DNA of 14,412 bases from JBFMAI01 sp964462635 (GTDB lineage Bacteria; Planctomycetota; Phycisphaerae; UBA1845; Fen-1342): positions 1-14,412 of the forward strand of contig CAYWYJ010000098.1 in the NCBI GenBank assembly GCA_964462635.1. Direction: 5' to 3'. Shown here one piece after another: positions 1-7,552 of the stretch. Each line of letters starts with the position of its first letter. The stretch's first letter is position 1. The notes beneath the pieces are model-generated. The model was not told where the DNA came from. It did not search any database and saw only the letters and a list, made by a program, of their open reading frames with translations. The translations under genes were made by a program, and so were the position numbers.

Positions 1-47
<47 letters not shown>

Positions 48-62
48 GAGGATTACCTAGAC

Positions 63-124
63 CGCGGTCGGGAAACCGACCCGCGCGTTTCGTCAGCACC
101 CCTTGGGGCGGCCCCCGGCCGCCC
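63..124 (+). other. 16S trailer with two stable hairpins
   Basis: Two hairpins lie between the mature 16S end and the terminator. The first is GGTCGG (66-71) / CCGACC (76-81) closed by a GAAA tetraloop, extendable by a few GC pairs across a one-base bulge. The second is a perfect 8-bp stem, GGGCGGCC (106-113) / GGCCGCCC (117-124), with a 3-nt loop and no T-run. They may guide processing of the precursor 3' end, but the 5' leader that would show RNase III pairing is outside the window. Confidence 0.5.
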
Positions 125-176
125 GCGCGACGGAGTAATCCGCCGCCCGTCTTCACCCCTGTTTACTGATACGCCC

Positions 177-210
177 GCGCCCGCCGCACCCCGGCGGGCG
201 CTTTCTTTTT
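177..210 (+). terminator. Rho-independent terminator of the 16S gene
   Basis: A perfect 9-bp GC stem, GCGCCCGCC (177-185) / GGCGGGCGC (193-201), has a 7-nt loop and is followed directly by TTTCTTTTT (202-210). This is a textbook intrinsic terminator on the plus strand about 130 nt after the mature 16S end. The next gene is on the opposite strand, so the terminator most simply ends the 16S transcript. That makes this 16S gene the last, and possibly only, gene of its transcription unit. Confidence 0.88.
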
Positions 211-246
211 GCGCGCCCGGGCCGGGCGCCGGCCCCGGGGCGGAAC

Positions 247-1218
247 TCAGAGCGTCTCCGTGGGGAGCTCGGGGGCGCGGGCCCGCGACAACAGGGCCTG
301 CCAGAGGCGTTCGGCCTCGTCCGGGTGGGTGATGAAGTGCGTCCTGAACACGCGGCGTTCGCGGCAGATCGTCATCCGCCAGACGGCGATCGGCGGGGCC
401 ACGAGGCCGGCGAACAGGCTCCGCAGAAACACCACCGTGCCCGGCTCCAGCGGAAACTCCGCGACGCAGGGCCGTCGCCCGAACAGCCCGTAGCGCAGCA
501 CCTCAATGCGCCCAGGGCAGAAGCGCACGTACCGCGACCAGAGCACATGGTGCAATGCCGCGACGGCCACCACCCCGGCCAGCGCCAGCAGGAGGGCCGT
601 CACCGGCCGCACGTGCAGGACGCGGGGCCCGGCGATGCCCGCGACGCCGACCCAGGCGAGCAACAGGCATAGGCCGGCCAGCACGGTCACGCGGCCAACG
701 CGCGCGGGCCGGACCACCACCGGCTCGGTGAGCGCATCCGCAGCTTCGGGCGGCCGCGTGTGCGCGTCACAGACGATGTAGCAGCGCTCCGCTCCGCCGA
801 CGGCGTACAAGGCGGCGACCAGGCGCGGGTACTCGTGCCTCCCCGTTCGTTCCAACTCGCGGACGACGGCCGCCGCGCGCGGCTCCGCCAGCACGCCGGG
901 GTGCTCCGCGCGCCAACGCAGCGCCCGCCGATTCTCGGTCCACCGCGTCCACAGGATGACTGGGAGGAGCATGACGGGGACGCCGAGCACGGCGGCGAGG
1001 GGCGCGACGAGCACGTTGCCCAGCCCAGCCGCCAGCGCCGGGCGCAGCCCGCCGGAGGGTACCGCGATGAAGGCGAATACCAGCACAAGCCCCGGCCCCG
1101 CGACGGCCATCACCAGCAGGGTGCTCACCCCGAAGTCGTGCCACACGCGGCGAAGCGGCACAAGCGGCGGTGCGAGCCGGATGATCGCGGGCGGCGGACG
1201 AGCGCCAACGGCCGACAT
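247..1218 (-). CDS. Four-TM integral membrane protein, unknown function
   Basis: This is a 323-residue protein of no family I recognise. Hydrophobic stretches suggest four membrane segments at about residues 31-53, 64-89, 174-197 and 205-227. A polar loop (~91-173) lies between pairs two and three. After the last segment comes a ~90-residue soluble tail (229-312) with alternating hydrophobic residues and a closing amphipathic helix (HPDEAERLWQALL), the layout of a membrane-attached PH-like domain; that comparison is inference. I chose the ATG at 1218. A GTG at 1245 is also possible, and neither has a strong ribosome binding site. It begins 61 nt after the amidohydrolase stop on the same strand, so the two are probably co-transcribed. 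Third codon positions are strongly GC-rich, as in neighbouring genes, which supports a real gene. Confidence 0.72.
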   Translation of the reverse strand: MSAVGARPPPAIIRLAPPLVPLRRVWHDFGVSTLLVMAVAGPGLVLVFAFIAVPSGGLRPALAAGLGNVLVAPLAAVLGVPVMLLPVILWTRWTENRRALRWRAEHPGVLAEPRAAAVVRELERTGRHEYPRLVAALYAVGGAERCYIVCDAHTRPPEAADALTEPVVVRPARVGRVTVLAGLCLLLAWVGVAGIAGPRVLHVRPVTALLLALAGVVAVAALHHVLWSRYVRFCPGRIEVLRYGLFGRRPCVAEFPLEPGTVVFLRSLFAGLVAPPIAVWRMTICRERRVFRTHFITHPDEAERLWQALLSRARAPELPTETL

Positions 1219-1279
1219 GCGCGCGAGCGTAGCGAGCGACCGCACCGTGGTCCAGCACGGAACCCGACGGGCACCGGGG

Positions 1280-2680
1280 TCAGCGTCGGACGATCCGCCC
1301 GTGGTGGACCACGAGGACGATCGTCTCCAGTTGCCCAATGTCCGCGAGCGGGTTCCCCCGCACGACCAGCACATTGGCCTCTTTGCCGGGCGTGAGTGAT
1401 CCCAGCCGGTCTTCCACACCCAGCCACTGCGCCGGGTAGATCGTCGCGCCGCGCAGGATTTCGGCCTGGCCCACGCCCCACTCGCTCAGCCAGCGCATCT
1501 CGGCGAGAGTGCCGGCGGGGTCCGCCCCGTCCTGGCCGACCAGCATGCGGACACCGCGGTCGGCGAACTCGCGCACGAACACGCGGCTGACTTGCTGCAT
1601 GGCGGCGATGCCCTGCCGGATGCCCGCGCGCATCATCTCGGGTACTTCGTCGAGGTGCTGGTGCTGCTTGACCTGCTCGATCGCGACGTCTTCGAGCGCG
1701 GCAAACACCAGGAGCGTGGGGCACAGATACGTCCCTGTCTCGCGCAGGTGGTCCGCAAGCTGCCGCACGCGCTCCAGCGAGACTGAATCCACGCCGAGGG
1801 CCGTGGTCCGCATCATGAAGACCATCTGCGCCATTTCATTCGCGTCCGGCTGGGCCAGCGCGTCGTGCTCGTCTCGCAACTCGTCGCGCAGCACGACCGG
1901 CCAGGGGGCCTTGGCGTGCTCGATGCTGGTCACGCCGAGCTCGATCGCGACGTCCATCGGGACGCGGTGAAAGAGCGGCGTCCCCGGGTCGTGGACGATC
2001 CTCAGGCCGTGCTCCCGGGCCACGTCGACCAAGTGACGGTAGACAGTGGGATCGATGTGGTTGAACGTCTTGACCGCGCAAGCCCCCTGGCGGGCCAGCT
2101 CTGGCACGAGGAGGTCCACGTCGGCCGGCGTGTCGATGGCGACGGTGAATCCGGGGAACTCCTCGTTCATGGACTCGTACGAGAGCGGGCTGCCCTCGAG
2201 CATCGGGCCGGTGTAGAAGATCTCCGGCCCCGCGATCTCGCCGGCGGCGATGCGCCGGTGCAGCCCACTGAGCACGCCGATCGGCCCACCGACATCGCGG
2301 ACCTGGGTCACGCCGTGGGCGACGAAGTCCGCCAACCGGGCTTTCAATTCCTCGTCGCCGTGGCCCGTCAGATGAATCAGGTGCGTGTGGCAGTCGAACA
2401 ACCCGGGCAAGGCGTACTGACCCTGGCAGTCGATTTCGGGCGTGCCGGCCGGGACGGCGAGCCGTGTCCCGACCGCGCGCACGCGACCGTCGGCGATCAG
2501 GATGTCCTGCGGGCCGCTCATCGTGCCGCTGGCGGGCGCGAAGACGTGGACCCCCCGCAGGACGAGCGTGCCAGGATCGGCGGCCGGCGCTCGGGGTGAG
2601 GTCTTGACGCCCTCACGGAGGCAACCCGCACACACCAATAGCAGCAGTCCCGACGCGAGGAACGGGGCGGAGCGCGGCAT
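1280..2680 (-). CDS. Metal-dependent amidohydrolase family protein, exported and probably lipid-anchored
   Basis: This 466-residue protein belongs to the amidohydrolase superfamily, in the group related to imidazolonepropionase and Xaa-Pro dipeptidases (prolidases). The metal-binding set is complete: HTH (H98, H100) after the ALPGLFDCHTH strand, a probable carboxylated lysine K204 in AVKTF, H230 (IVHD), H255 (SIEHAK) and D384 (GQDGA). The C-terminal LGSLTPGKEANVLVV motif returns to the composite beta-sandwich formed with residues ~38-90. The N-terminus (residues 1-20) is a hydrophobic leader ending VCAGC, so C20 is a likely lipidation site, although Cys at -3 departs from the usual Leu. The ATG at 2680 has GGAG six bases upstream. 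The substrate cannot be read from sequence; a peptide or cyclic amide is likely, acted on outside the cytoplasm. It is the first gene of a probable two-gene unit. Confidence 0.9.
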   Translation of the reverse strand: MPRSAPFLASGLLLLVCAGCLREGVKTSPRAPAADPGTLVLRGVHVFAPASGTMSGPQDILIADGRVRAVGTRLAVPAGTPEIDCQGQYALPGLFDCHTHLIHLTGHGDEELKARLADFVAHGVTQVRDVGGPIGVLSGLHRRIAAGEIAGPEIFYTGPMLEGSPLSYESMNEEFPGFTVAIDTPADVDLLVPELARQGACAVKTFNHIDPTVYRHLVDVAREHGLRIVHDPGTPLFHRVPMDVAIELGVTSIEHAKAPWPVVLRDELRDEHDALAQPDANEMAQMVFMMRTTALGVDSVSLERVRQLADHLRETGTYLCPTLLVFAALEDVAIEQVKQHQHLDEVPEMMRAGIRQGIAAMQQVSRVFVREFADRGVRMLVGQDGADPAGTLAEMRWLSEWGVGQAEILRGATIYPAQWLGVEDRLGSLTPGKEANVLVVRGNPLADIGQLETIVLVVHHGRIVRR

Positions 2681-2721
2681 CGTGGTCTCCGGTCGCCGCC
2701 CCTGGGGGAGCGGCCGGGGCC

Positions 2722-2751
2722 ATGCTATTCCGCGTGGACTGCCCCCGCCAA
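2722..2751 (-). promoter_or_regulatory. Putative promoter for the amidohydrolase
   Basis: Read on the minus strand, TTGGCG (plus positions 2746-2751) and TAGCAT (2722-2727) are separated by 18 nt, a sigma-70-like arrangement. It lies about 40 nt before the start codon at 2680. This is a by-eye call. Confidence 0.4.
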
Positions 2752-2806
2752 GTCGCTTGACAGGTTCCGACCGTCCATCACCCCGAGGCCACCTCGGCGA
2801 GCGCGC

Positions 2807-3124
2807 TCAATCCTCCGGCGAGTCGGCGCCGGCGTCCGGTGGCGCGCCGCCCGTCAATACCACCACCCGGTGCGGCACGCGGCCGGCCGCCTCCGCTCCT
2901 GTCCGCGCCACGCACACGCAGGCCTGCGCTGCCTGACCCGCGTTCGCGGCCACCCGGCGTGGGCAGCCCCGACGCGCCGGCCCCCAGGACGGCCTGCACG
3001 AAGCCCGCGGCCCCGGGGCCATGGCCGAAGACCCCGCAGACCGCCGCTCGGAAACGGGGGTACCACCGGCTCCCGACACCCAGGCCAGCCGGATGGCCAG
3101 CACCACCGCGAACGCGAACGCCAC
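2807..3124 (-). pseudogene. Possible small membrane or secreted protein gene, apparently frameshifted
   Basis: This part of the 783-bp stretch between the amidohydrolase and the protease shows coding-like signal on the minus strand, but in changing frames. One frame gives a convincing hydrophobic segment (VAFAFAVVLAIRLAWV) at about 3124-3075 and a plausible tail (RVPHRVVVLTGG…DSPED, stop at 2807). Between them that frame has poor third-position GC. The neighbouring frame over about 3065-2930 (RFRAAVCGVFGHGPGAAGF) has strong third-position GC. Two frameshifts, in the cell or in the assembly, would join them into a TM-anchored protein of ~110 residues. No good start codon or ribosome binding site is visible, and GC-rich DNA produces spurious open frames, so this may be non-coding. 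Confidence 0.22.
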
Positions 3125-3210
3125 CGCCCGCCCGACCGTCAGGCAGGGCCGGACGGCACGCCCCCCAACGCCGACGGTGGCGCACCGTGCCGCGGTGCCG
3201 ACAAGTTGTC

Positions 3211-3239
3211 TTGCGGGCGCTCCCGCCGGTTGCTAGGAT
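3211..3239 (+). promoter_or_regulatory. Putative promoter for the S8 protease gene
   Basis: TTGCGG (3211-3216), a 17-nt spacer and TAGGAT (3234-3239, preceded by TGC) resemble a sigma-70-type promoter. It would give a transcript with a leader of about 218 nt before the start at 3464. I see no riboswitch-like fold in that leader. A short open frame starting inside the -10 box (ATG 3238) is unlikely to be used. Confidence 0.45.
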
Positions 3240-3463
3240 GAAATCGGTGAGCGACGGACTGGTGCAGGTCCTCCGGGCGGCGAAGCGGCATCTCGTCGCC
3301 GACCGGGTTGTGGGAGGAGAAGAAGCACGCGCTCGTGGCGTGATGGCTGCCGAGGCGAACGTGCGGGAGGAACGCACTTCGCCACCCCCCTGCCACCAGC
3401 CCGCCGTCATCGCTGGGTTGGTCTCATTCCTGTTTCAGTTCACACGTGGTAAGGAGAAAGGTG

Positions 3464-6256
3464 ATGAGCAAGCGTTGGGTACTGTGGGGATTGGTGGGCT
3501 GCCTGCTGGCCGTGCCAGCGACCGCCGGCGTCCTGGATGGGGGCCTGGCGGCGATCCTCGAGACGCGCGACGCGGACGAGACGGTCTCGGTGCTGGTGTT
3601 TCTCAAGGCCCAGGTGGACGTGGACGCCCTCGTCGGCACACTGGATGCCGAGCGGGCGACCATGCAGCGCCGGCACGAGGTGATCGTGCGGTCTCTGCTG
3701 GCCACGGCCGAGCGGTCACAGGGTCCGCTGCTGGATTACCTGAACCGACTGGTCGAAGAGGGGCGTCTCGAGTACGTCGAGTCGTTCTGGATTGCCAACG
3801 TCATTCGCGTCGACGGCCCGAAGGCGGAGATTGAGCAGCTCCTCAAGCACCCGGACGTCGGCACGATCTATTACAACTATGAGGTCGAGCTGATCGAGCC
3901 GGTCGCCACCCGACCGGACCCCGGCGGCCTCGACGCGCCCGAGCCGGGCGTCGTGGCCGTCCGCGCCCCGGAAGCCTGGGCCCTGGGTTACACCGGCCAA
4001 GGCGTCCTGGTGGCCAACATGGACACCGGCGTCGCCGGCAATCACCCCGCCCTGGCCAGCCGCTGGGCGGGCGTCGCCGACCCGCGTTACGCCGGCCACC
4101 CGGAGTGGGCCTGGTACGATCCGTACAACAATCAGAACAACTTCCCGTATGACACCAACGGCCACGGGACGCACACGATGGGCACGGTGTGCGGCGGGGC
4201 CCCCGGCGACCAGATCGGCGTCGCCCCCGGCGCCTTGTGGATCGCGTCCGCCCCGATCGACCGCGGCGGCGGCATCCCAACGACCGTGGCCAATGCGATC
4301 AAGTCGTTCCAGTGGATGCTCGACCCCGACCAGAATCCCGGGACGAACTGGGATGTGCCCGCGGTCTGCTCCAATTCCTGGGGTCTGACCACGTCGCACG
4401 GCTATCCCCCCTGCGATCAGACTTTCTGGAGCTATCTGGACGCCTGCGAGGCCGCCGGCACGCTGATCGTCTTTTCGGCCGGCAATGAGGGCACGTCCGG
4501 CCTGCGGCGGCCCGCGGACCGGGCCACCGACGATTACCGGACGATGGCCGTCGCGGCCGTCGATGCGAACACGGCCGGCTGGCCGATCGCCAGCTTCTCC
4601 TCGCGCGGCCCCACCAACTGCACCCCGGGCGGGACGCCGGCGATCAAGCCGGACATCTCGGCCCCCGGCGTGCAGGTGCGCTCGGCCACGCCCAGCGGTG
4701 GTTACGTCAAAATGGACGGCACCTCGATGGCCTCGCCGCACATCAACGGCGTCGTCGCCCTCATCCGCCAGGCCTGCCCCGATCTGACGATCCCCGAGAT
4801 CAAGCAGATCATCTATGACACGGCCCACGACCTGGGCACCGCGGGCGAGGACAACAGCTACGGCTGGGGCATGGTGGACGCGTACGAGGCGTGCCTGATG
4901 GCCCTCAGCATGTGCGGCCCGCACCCGCCGCGCGTGCAGGACGGCGTTTTCAACACGCCGCTCAACACTCCGATCCTGCTCACGCTGGACGCTCGCGACG
5001 ACGGGTTGCCTGATCCTCCGGGCCGGATGATCTTCATCATCACGTCGCTGCCGACCAAGGGCCGACTGGTGGACCCGAACGCCGGCCCCATCACGACCGT
5101 CCCCTACACGCTGGCCAACTGGGGCAACAAGGTCACTTACGCCCCCAACTTCTACGCCAGCGGTCAGGACAGCTTCACCTGGAAGGCCAATGACGGCGGC
5201 GTGCCGCCCGAGGGCGGCGACTCCGCCATCGCCACGTCGCGCGGCACCATCGGCGGTCCCGAGCCGGTCCACCGGTTCAACCTCGACCAGGACCCGGGCT
5301 GGGCGCGCGAGGCGCAGTGGGCCTTCGGCAAGCCGACCGGAGGCGGCGGATCCTACGGCGGCCCCGACCCGACCGCCGGCTTCACCGGCAATAACGTGTT
5401 CGGGTACAACCTCAACGGCGACTACACCAACAGCATGCCGGAGTACCACCTGACCACCGGCGCCCTCGATTGCACCCGCATGACGCAGGTGTCGCTGCGG
5501 TTCAAGCGGTGGCTCGGTGTGGAGGCGTCCCGTTATGACCACGCCTACGTGCGGGTCAGCACCAACGGCACGACCTGGAACACGGCGTGGCAGAATCCAG
5601 ACCAGGAGACCGCCGACACGACCTGGCAGTCGCAGACGATCGACATCTCGGCCTATGCCGACAACCAGCCTACCGTCTACCTGCGATGGACCATGGGCAC
5701 GACGGACACGAGCTGGACGTATTGCGGCTGGAACCTCGACGACATCGAGGTCTGGGGCCTCGTCGAGTACACCGAAGGGCTGATTCGCCCGGACAGCTTC
5801 ACGCTCTTCCGCGGCGAAGTCGTGTCCGGTGGGCTGGCGGAGCTGCTGAACAGCGACGACCAGCGTCTGGTCGCCCGGGCGGGCATGGTGCTCACGCCCG
5901 CGGAAGCCCCCGTGTGGCTGATCGTCAACACCACGGCCCCGATCGCCAACCCGAGCGGCTTGAAGTTCGTCCTGGAGTCCGGTCTCCAGACCGCCGGCGC
6001 CGTGCTCCAGACCATCGATCTCTACAACTACGTGACGCAGAGCTATGAGCTGCTGGATAGCCGACAAGCGTCACTGACCGAGACCGCGGTTCAGGTGACC
6101 GTCACGGGTAATCCGTCGCGGTTCATTGATCCCGGCACGCTGGCCATGAAGGCCCAGATCAAGTGGCAGGCCAACGGCCCCGTGACCGGGCACCTCTGGA
6201 GAGTCGGCATCGACCAAATCGTCTGGACGGTGCCGTTGCAGGAAGCGGCCGACTAA
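3464..6256 (+). CDS. Secreted subtilisin-like serine protease (S8 family) with C-terminal beta modules
   Basis: This is a 930-residue preproprotein. Residues 1-21 are a signal peptide (cleavage after ATA). About 41-145 looks like an inhibitor-I9-type propeptide. The S8 catalytic domain spans ~165-480 with the full triad: D187 (NMDTGV), H234 (NGHGTH) and S421 (GTSMASP), plus oxyanion-hole N341 (SAGNEG). Residues ~485-600 form an Ig- or cadherin-like module. About 600-766 is a jelly-roll-like module with conserved tryptophans, ending WNLDDIEVWGL. Residues 770-930 are a further beta-rich module I do not recognise. The ATG at 3464 is preferred over an in-frame start 18 nt upstream because AAGGAG (3451-3456) sits seven bases before it and the signal peptide starts there. 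It should cleave proteins outside the cytoplasm. It is monocistronic, between a promoter and a terminator. No sorting tail is seen. Confidence 0.95.
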   Translation: MSKRWVLWGLVGCLLAVPATAGVLDGGLAAILETRDADETVSVLVFLKAQVDVDALVGTLDAERATMQRRHEVIVRSLLATAERSQGPLLDYLNRLVEEGRLEYVESFWIANVIRVDGPKAEIEQLLKHPDVGTIYYNYEVELIEPVATRPDPGGLDAPEPGVVAVRAPEAWALGYTGQGVLVANMDTGVAGNHPALASRWAGVADPRYAGHPEWAWYDPYNNQNNFPYDTNGHGTHTMGTVCGGAPGDQIGVAPGALWIASAPIDRGGGIPTTVANAIKSFQWMLDPDQNPGTNWDVPAVCSNSWGLTTSHGYPPCDQTFWSYLDACEAAGTLIVFSAGNEGTSGLRRPADRATDDYRTMAVAAVDANTAGWPIASFSSRGPTNCTPGGTPAIKPDISAPGVQVRSATPSGGYVKMDGTSMASPHINGVVALIRQACPDLTIPEIKQIIYDTAHDLGTAGEDNSYGWGMVDAYEACLMALSMCGPHPPRVQDGVFNTPLNTPILLTLDARDDGLPDPPGRMIFIITSLPTKGRLVDPNAGPITTVPYTLANWGNKVTYAPNFYASGQDSFTWKANDGGVPPEGGDSAIATSRGTIGGPEPVHRFNLDQDPGWAREAQWAFGKPTGGGGSYGGPDPTAGFTGNNVFGYNLNGDYTNSMPEYHLTTGALDCTRMTQVSLRFKRWLGVEASRYDHAYVRVSTNGTTWNTAWQNPDQETADTTWQSQTIDISAYADNQPTVYLRWTMGTTDTSWTYCGWNLDDIEVWGLVEYTEGLIRPDSFTLFRGEVVSGGLAELLNSDDQRLVARAGMVLTPAEAPVWLIVNTTAPIANPSGLKFVLESGLQTAGAVLQTIDLYNYVTQSYELLDSRQASLTETAVQVTVTGNPSRFIDPGTLAMKAQIKWQANGPVTGHLWRVGIDQIVWTVPLQEAAD

Positions 6257-6281
6257 CCGACCGCTTGGAGACATCCGGGTA

Positions 6282-6332
6282 GGGCGAAGCTCCGCCTCAG
6301 CCACGGCGCGCGGCGGCTTCGCCCTTCTTATT
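6282..6332 (+). terminator. Probable Rho-independent terminator after the protease
   Basis: GGGCGAAGC (6282-6290) pairs perfectly with GCTTCGCCC (6316-6324). The intervening 25 nt can form extra GC pairs. The hairpin is followed by TTCTTATT (6325-6332). It starts 26 nt after the protease stop codon. The T-run is interrupted and the loop is long, so efficiency is uncertain. Confidence 0.65.
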
Positions 6333-6471
6333 GCGCGGCGGCAGGGAGGCCTCGAGGCGGCACAGCGGGAGCGACGGACCCTGCTCGCACAACCACCAGA
6401 CCGGCGCTTCCTCGTGACCCTGCGAAAGAACGCGCGTGGCGACCGGTGGCCCGGCAGAACACCGCGCGAGT
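6333..6471 (+). other. Intergenic stretch without recognisable content
   Basis: Between the protease terminator and the next promoter I find no gene, RNA fold or repeat that I can support. Short open frames run through it on both strands but lack start signals, and one of them crosses the promoter at 6472-6500. Confidence 0.5.
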
Positions 6472-6500
6472 TTGCAGACGGACCATTCCTGTGCTATTCT
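6472..6500 (+). promoter_or_regulatory. Putative promoter for the PEP-CTERM protein gene
   Basis: TTGCAG (6472-6477), a 17-nt spacer and TATTCT (6495-6500, preceded by TGC) form a sigma-70-like promoter. The implied leader before the start at 6711 is about 205 nt and I found no clear regulatory fold in it. No sigma-54 -24/-12 pair was seen, which I checked because some PEP-CTERM genes use one. Confidence 0.5.
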
Positions 6501-6710
6501 TCAGGTACCTGGGGTGTCCGAGCCGGCCGCGCTTGTCACGTTTGTACGGCCTGCTCTCGTAGCCGAAATGTGAATTGTGTGCGGTAGAGGCGGCGCGGCA
6601 GCGCGCGCCGAACGGCACCGCTGCAAGTGTGTCCACGCCGAGGCGGGCTGGGTGTGCGCGGGTGGTCCGCGCCGCAATCGGCCCGTGCCGGCGGGGGAAG
6701 GAGGAAAGCC

Positions 6711-7424
6711 ATGCGTGCGCTAGTTGCTGTTGTGACGGTCGGAGGACTGCTCGTCTTGCCCGCCTTCGCCGACTGGAACCCCGGGGAACCGCACAAGATG
6801 CACTTCCCGCAGCTGCCCGATCCGCAGGGGTGGGACGTGAAGGCCACCTATCCGAAGGTACTCGCGGACGACTGGGAGTGCAGCCAGAGCGGGCCGGTCA
6901 CGGACATTCACTTCTGGGGTTCGTGGCGCGAGGACCGCGTCGGCCAGATCGTGGCCATCGACCTGAGCGTCCACGCCAACAACCCCGGGCCGCCCAGTAC
7001 ACCCATCAACCCGCCGCTGTGGCAGCGCCGGTTCTTCCCCGGTCAATGGAAGGAGCGGTACTACGGCGAGGGGCCGCAGGGTTGGTACGACCCGAACACG
7101 GGTTTCTACAAGAAGCCGGACCACCTGCGCTACTATCAGTACAACTTCGTGGACATCCCCGACCCCTTCGTACAGCAGCAGGGCGTCATCTACTGGCTCG
7201 ATGTCAGCGTCCATGTGCAGGGCCCCGAGGAGTGGGGCTGGAAGACCTCGTACATGCACTTCATGGACGATGCCGTCTGGGGCGACTACCCCGACCCCGT
7301 TTGGCGTCCGCTGACCGACCCGATCACCGGGCACACGCTTGACCTCGCCTTCGTCATCACGCCGGAACCCGCGTCCGCCTTGCTGCTGCTCGCGGGCGTG
7401 TCGGCGCTGCGGCGCGGGAGATAG
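6711..7424 (+). CDS. Secreted PEP-CTERM-anchored protein, unknown function
   Basis: This 237-residue protein has a signal peptide (1-20, cleavage after AFA), a mature domain rich in Trp, Tyr, Pro and Asp, and a C-terminal sorting tail: PEP (218-220), a short hydrophobic segment (221-232) and RRGR at the end. That tail is the PEP-CTERM/exosortase signal common in planctomycetes. The body includes LADDWECSQSGPVTDIHFWG (51-70), a YYQYN stretch, QQQGVIYWLDVSV (155-167), WGWKTS and LDLAFVITPEP. I recall this pattern from a planctomycete-enriched family of unknown function (possibly annotated DUF7901; from memory). It has few charged catalytic candidates, so a structural or binding role outside the cell is more likely than an enzyme; this is inference. 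AAGGAGG (6698-6704) lies six bases before the ATG. No exosortase gene lies in the window. Confidence 0.85.
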   Translation: MRALVAVVTVGGLLVLPAFADWNPGEPHKMHFPQLPDPQGWDVKATYPKVLADDWECSQSGPVTDIHFWGSWREDRVGQIVAIDLSVHANNPGPPSTPINPPLWQRRFFPGQWKERYYGEGPQGWYDPNTGFYKKPDHLRYYQYNFVDIPDPFVQQQGVIYWLDVSVHVQGPEEWGWKTSYMHFMDDAVWGDYPDPVWRPLTDPITGHTLDLAFVITPEPASALLLLAGVSALRRGR

Positions 7425-7426
7425 AA

Positions 7427-7448
7427 CCGCGCGCGTCGTGCCGCGCGG
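7427..7448 (+). other. GC-rich hairpin after the PEP-CTERM gene
   Basis: CCGCGCG (7427-7433) pairs with CGCGCGG (7442-7448) across an 8-nt loop, three bases after the stop codon. No T-run follows, so it may stabilise the 3' end of the mRNA rather than terminate transcription. Confidence 0.35.
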
Positions 7449-7503
7449 GAAGGTGCGGGTGCCGTGCCGGTCCCCGTACGGTGGGACATGGGCGCGGCAC
7501 CCG

Positions 7504-7514
7504 CGCGCTATAAT
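7504..7514 (+). promoter_or_regulatory. Putative -10 element for fumC
   Basis: GCTATAAT occurs at 7507-7514, giving a perfect TATAAT at 7509-7514. It lies about 39 nt before the fumC start. No convincing -35 hexamer is present at 16-18 nt spacing. Confidence 0.55.
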
Positions 7515-7552
7515 CCCTTCGATCCGGTGCCACCGGCGAGAAGGGAGCTGCG

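Noticed and set aside
3716..6067. 783-codon minus-strand open frame opposite the protease
   Set aside because: It is the mirror of a strongly GC3-biased gene. The protein is a Val/Gly/Arg/Asp-rich shadow with no domain, and the plus strand carries a complete S8 protease.
6328..6636. Short minus-strand open frame between the protease and PEP-CTERM genes
   Set aside because: It has no ribosome binding site or recognisable motif, and it crosses a promoter-like pair on the other strand.
6472..6710. Sigma-54 promoter for the PEP-CTERM gene
   Set aside because: No TGGCAC-N5-TTGC pair was found; the sigma-70-like pair at 6472-6500 fits better.
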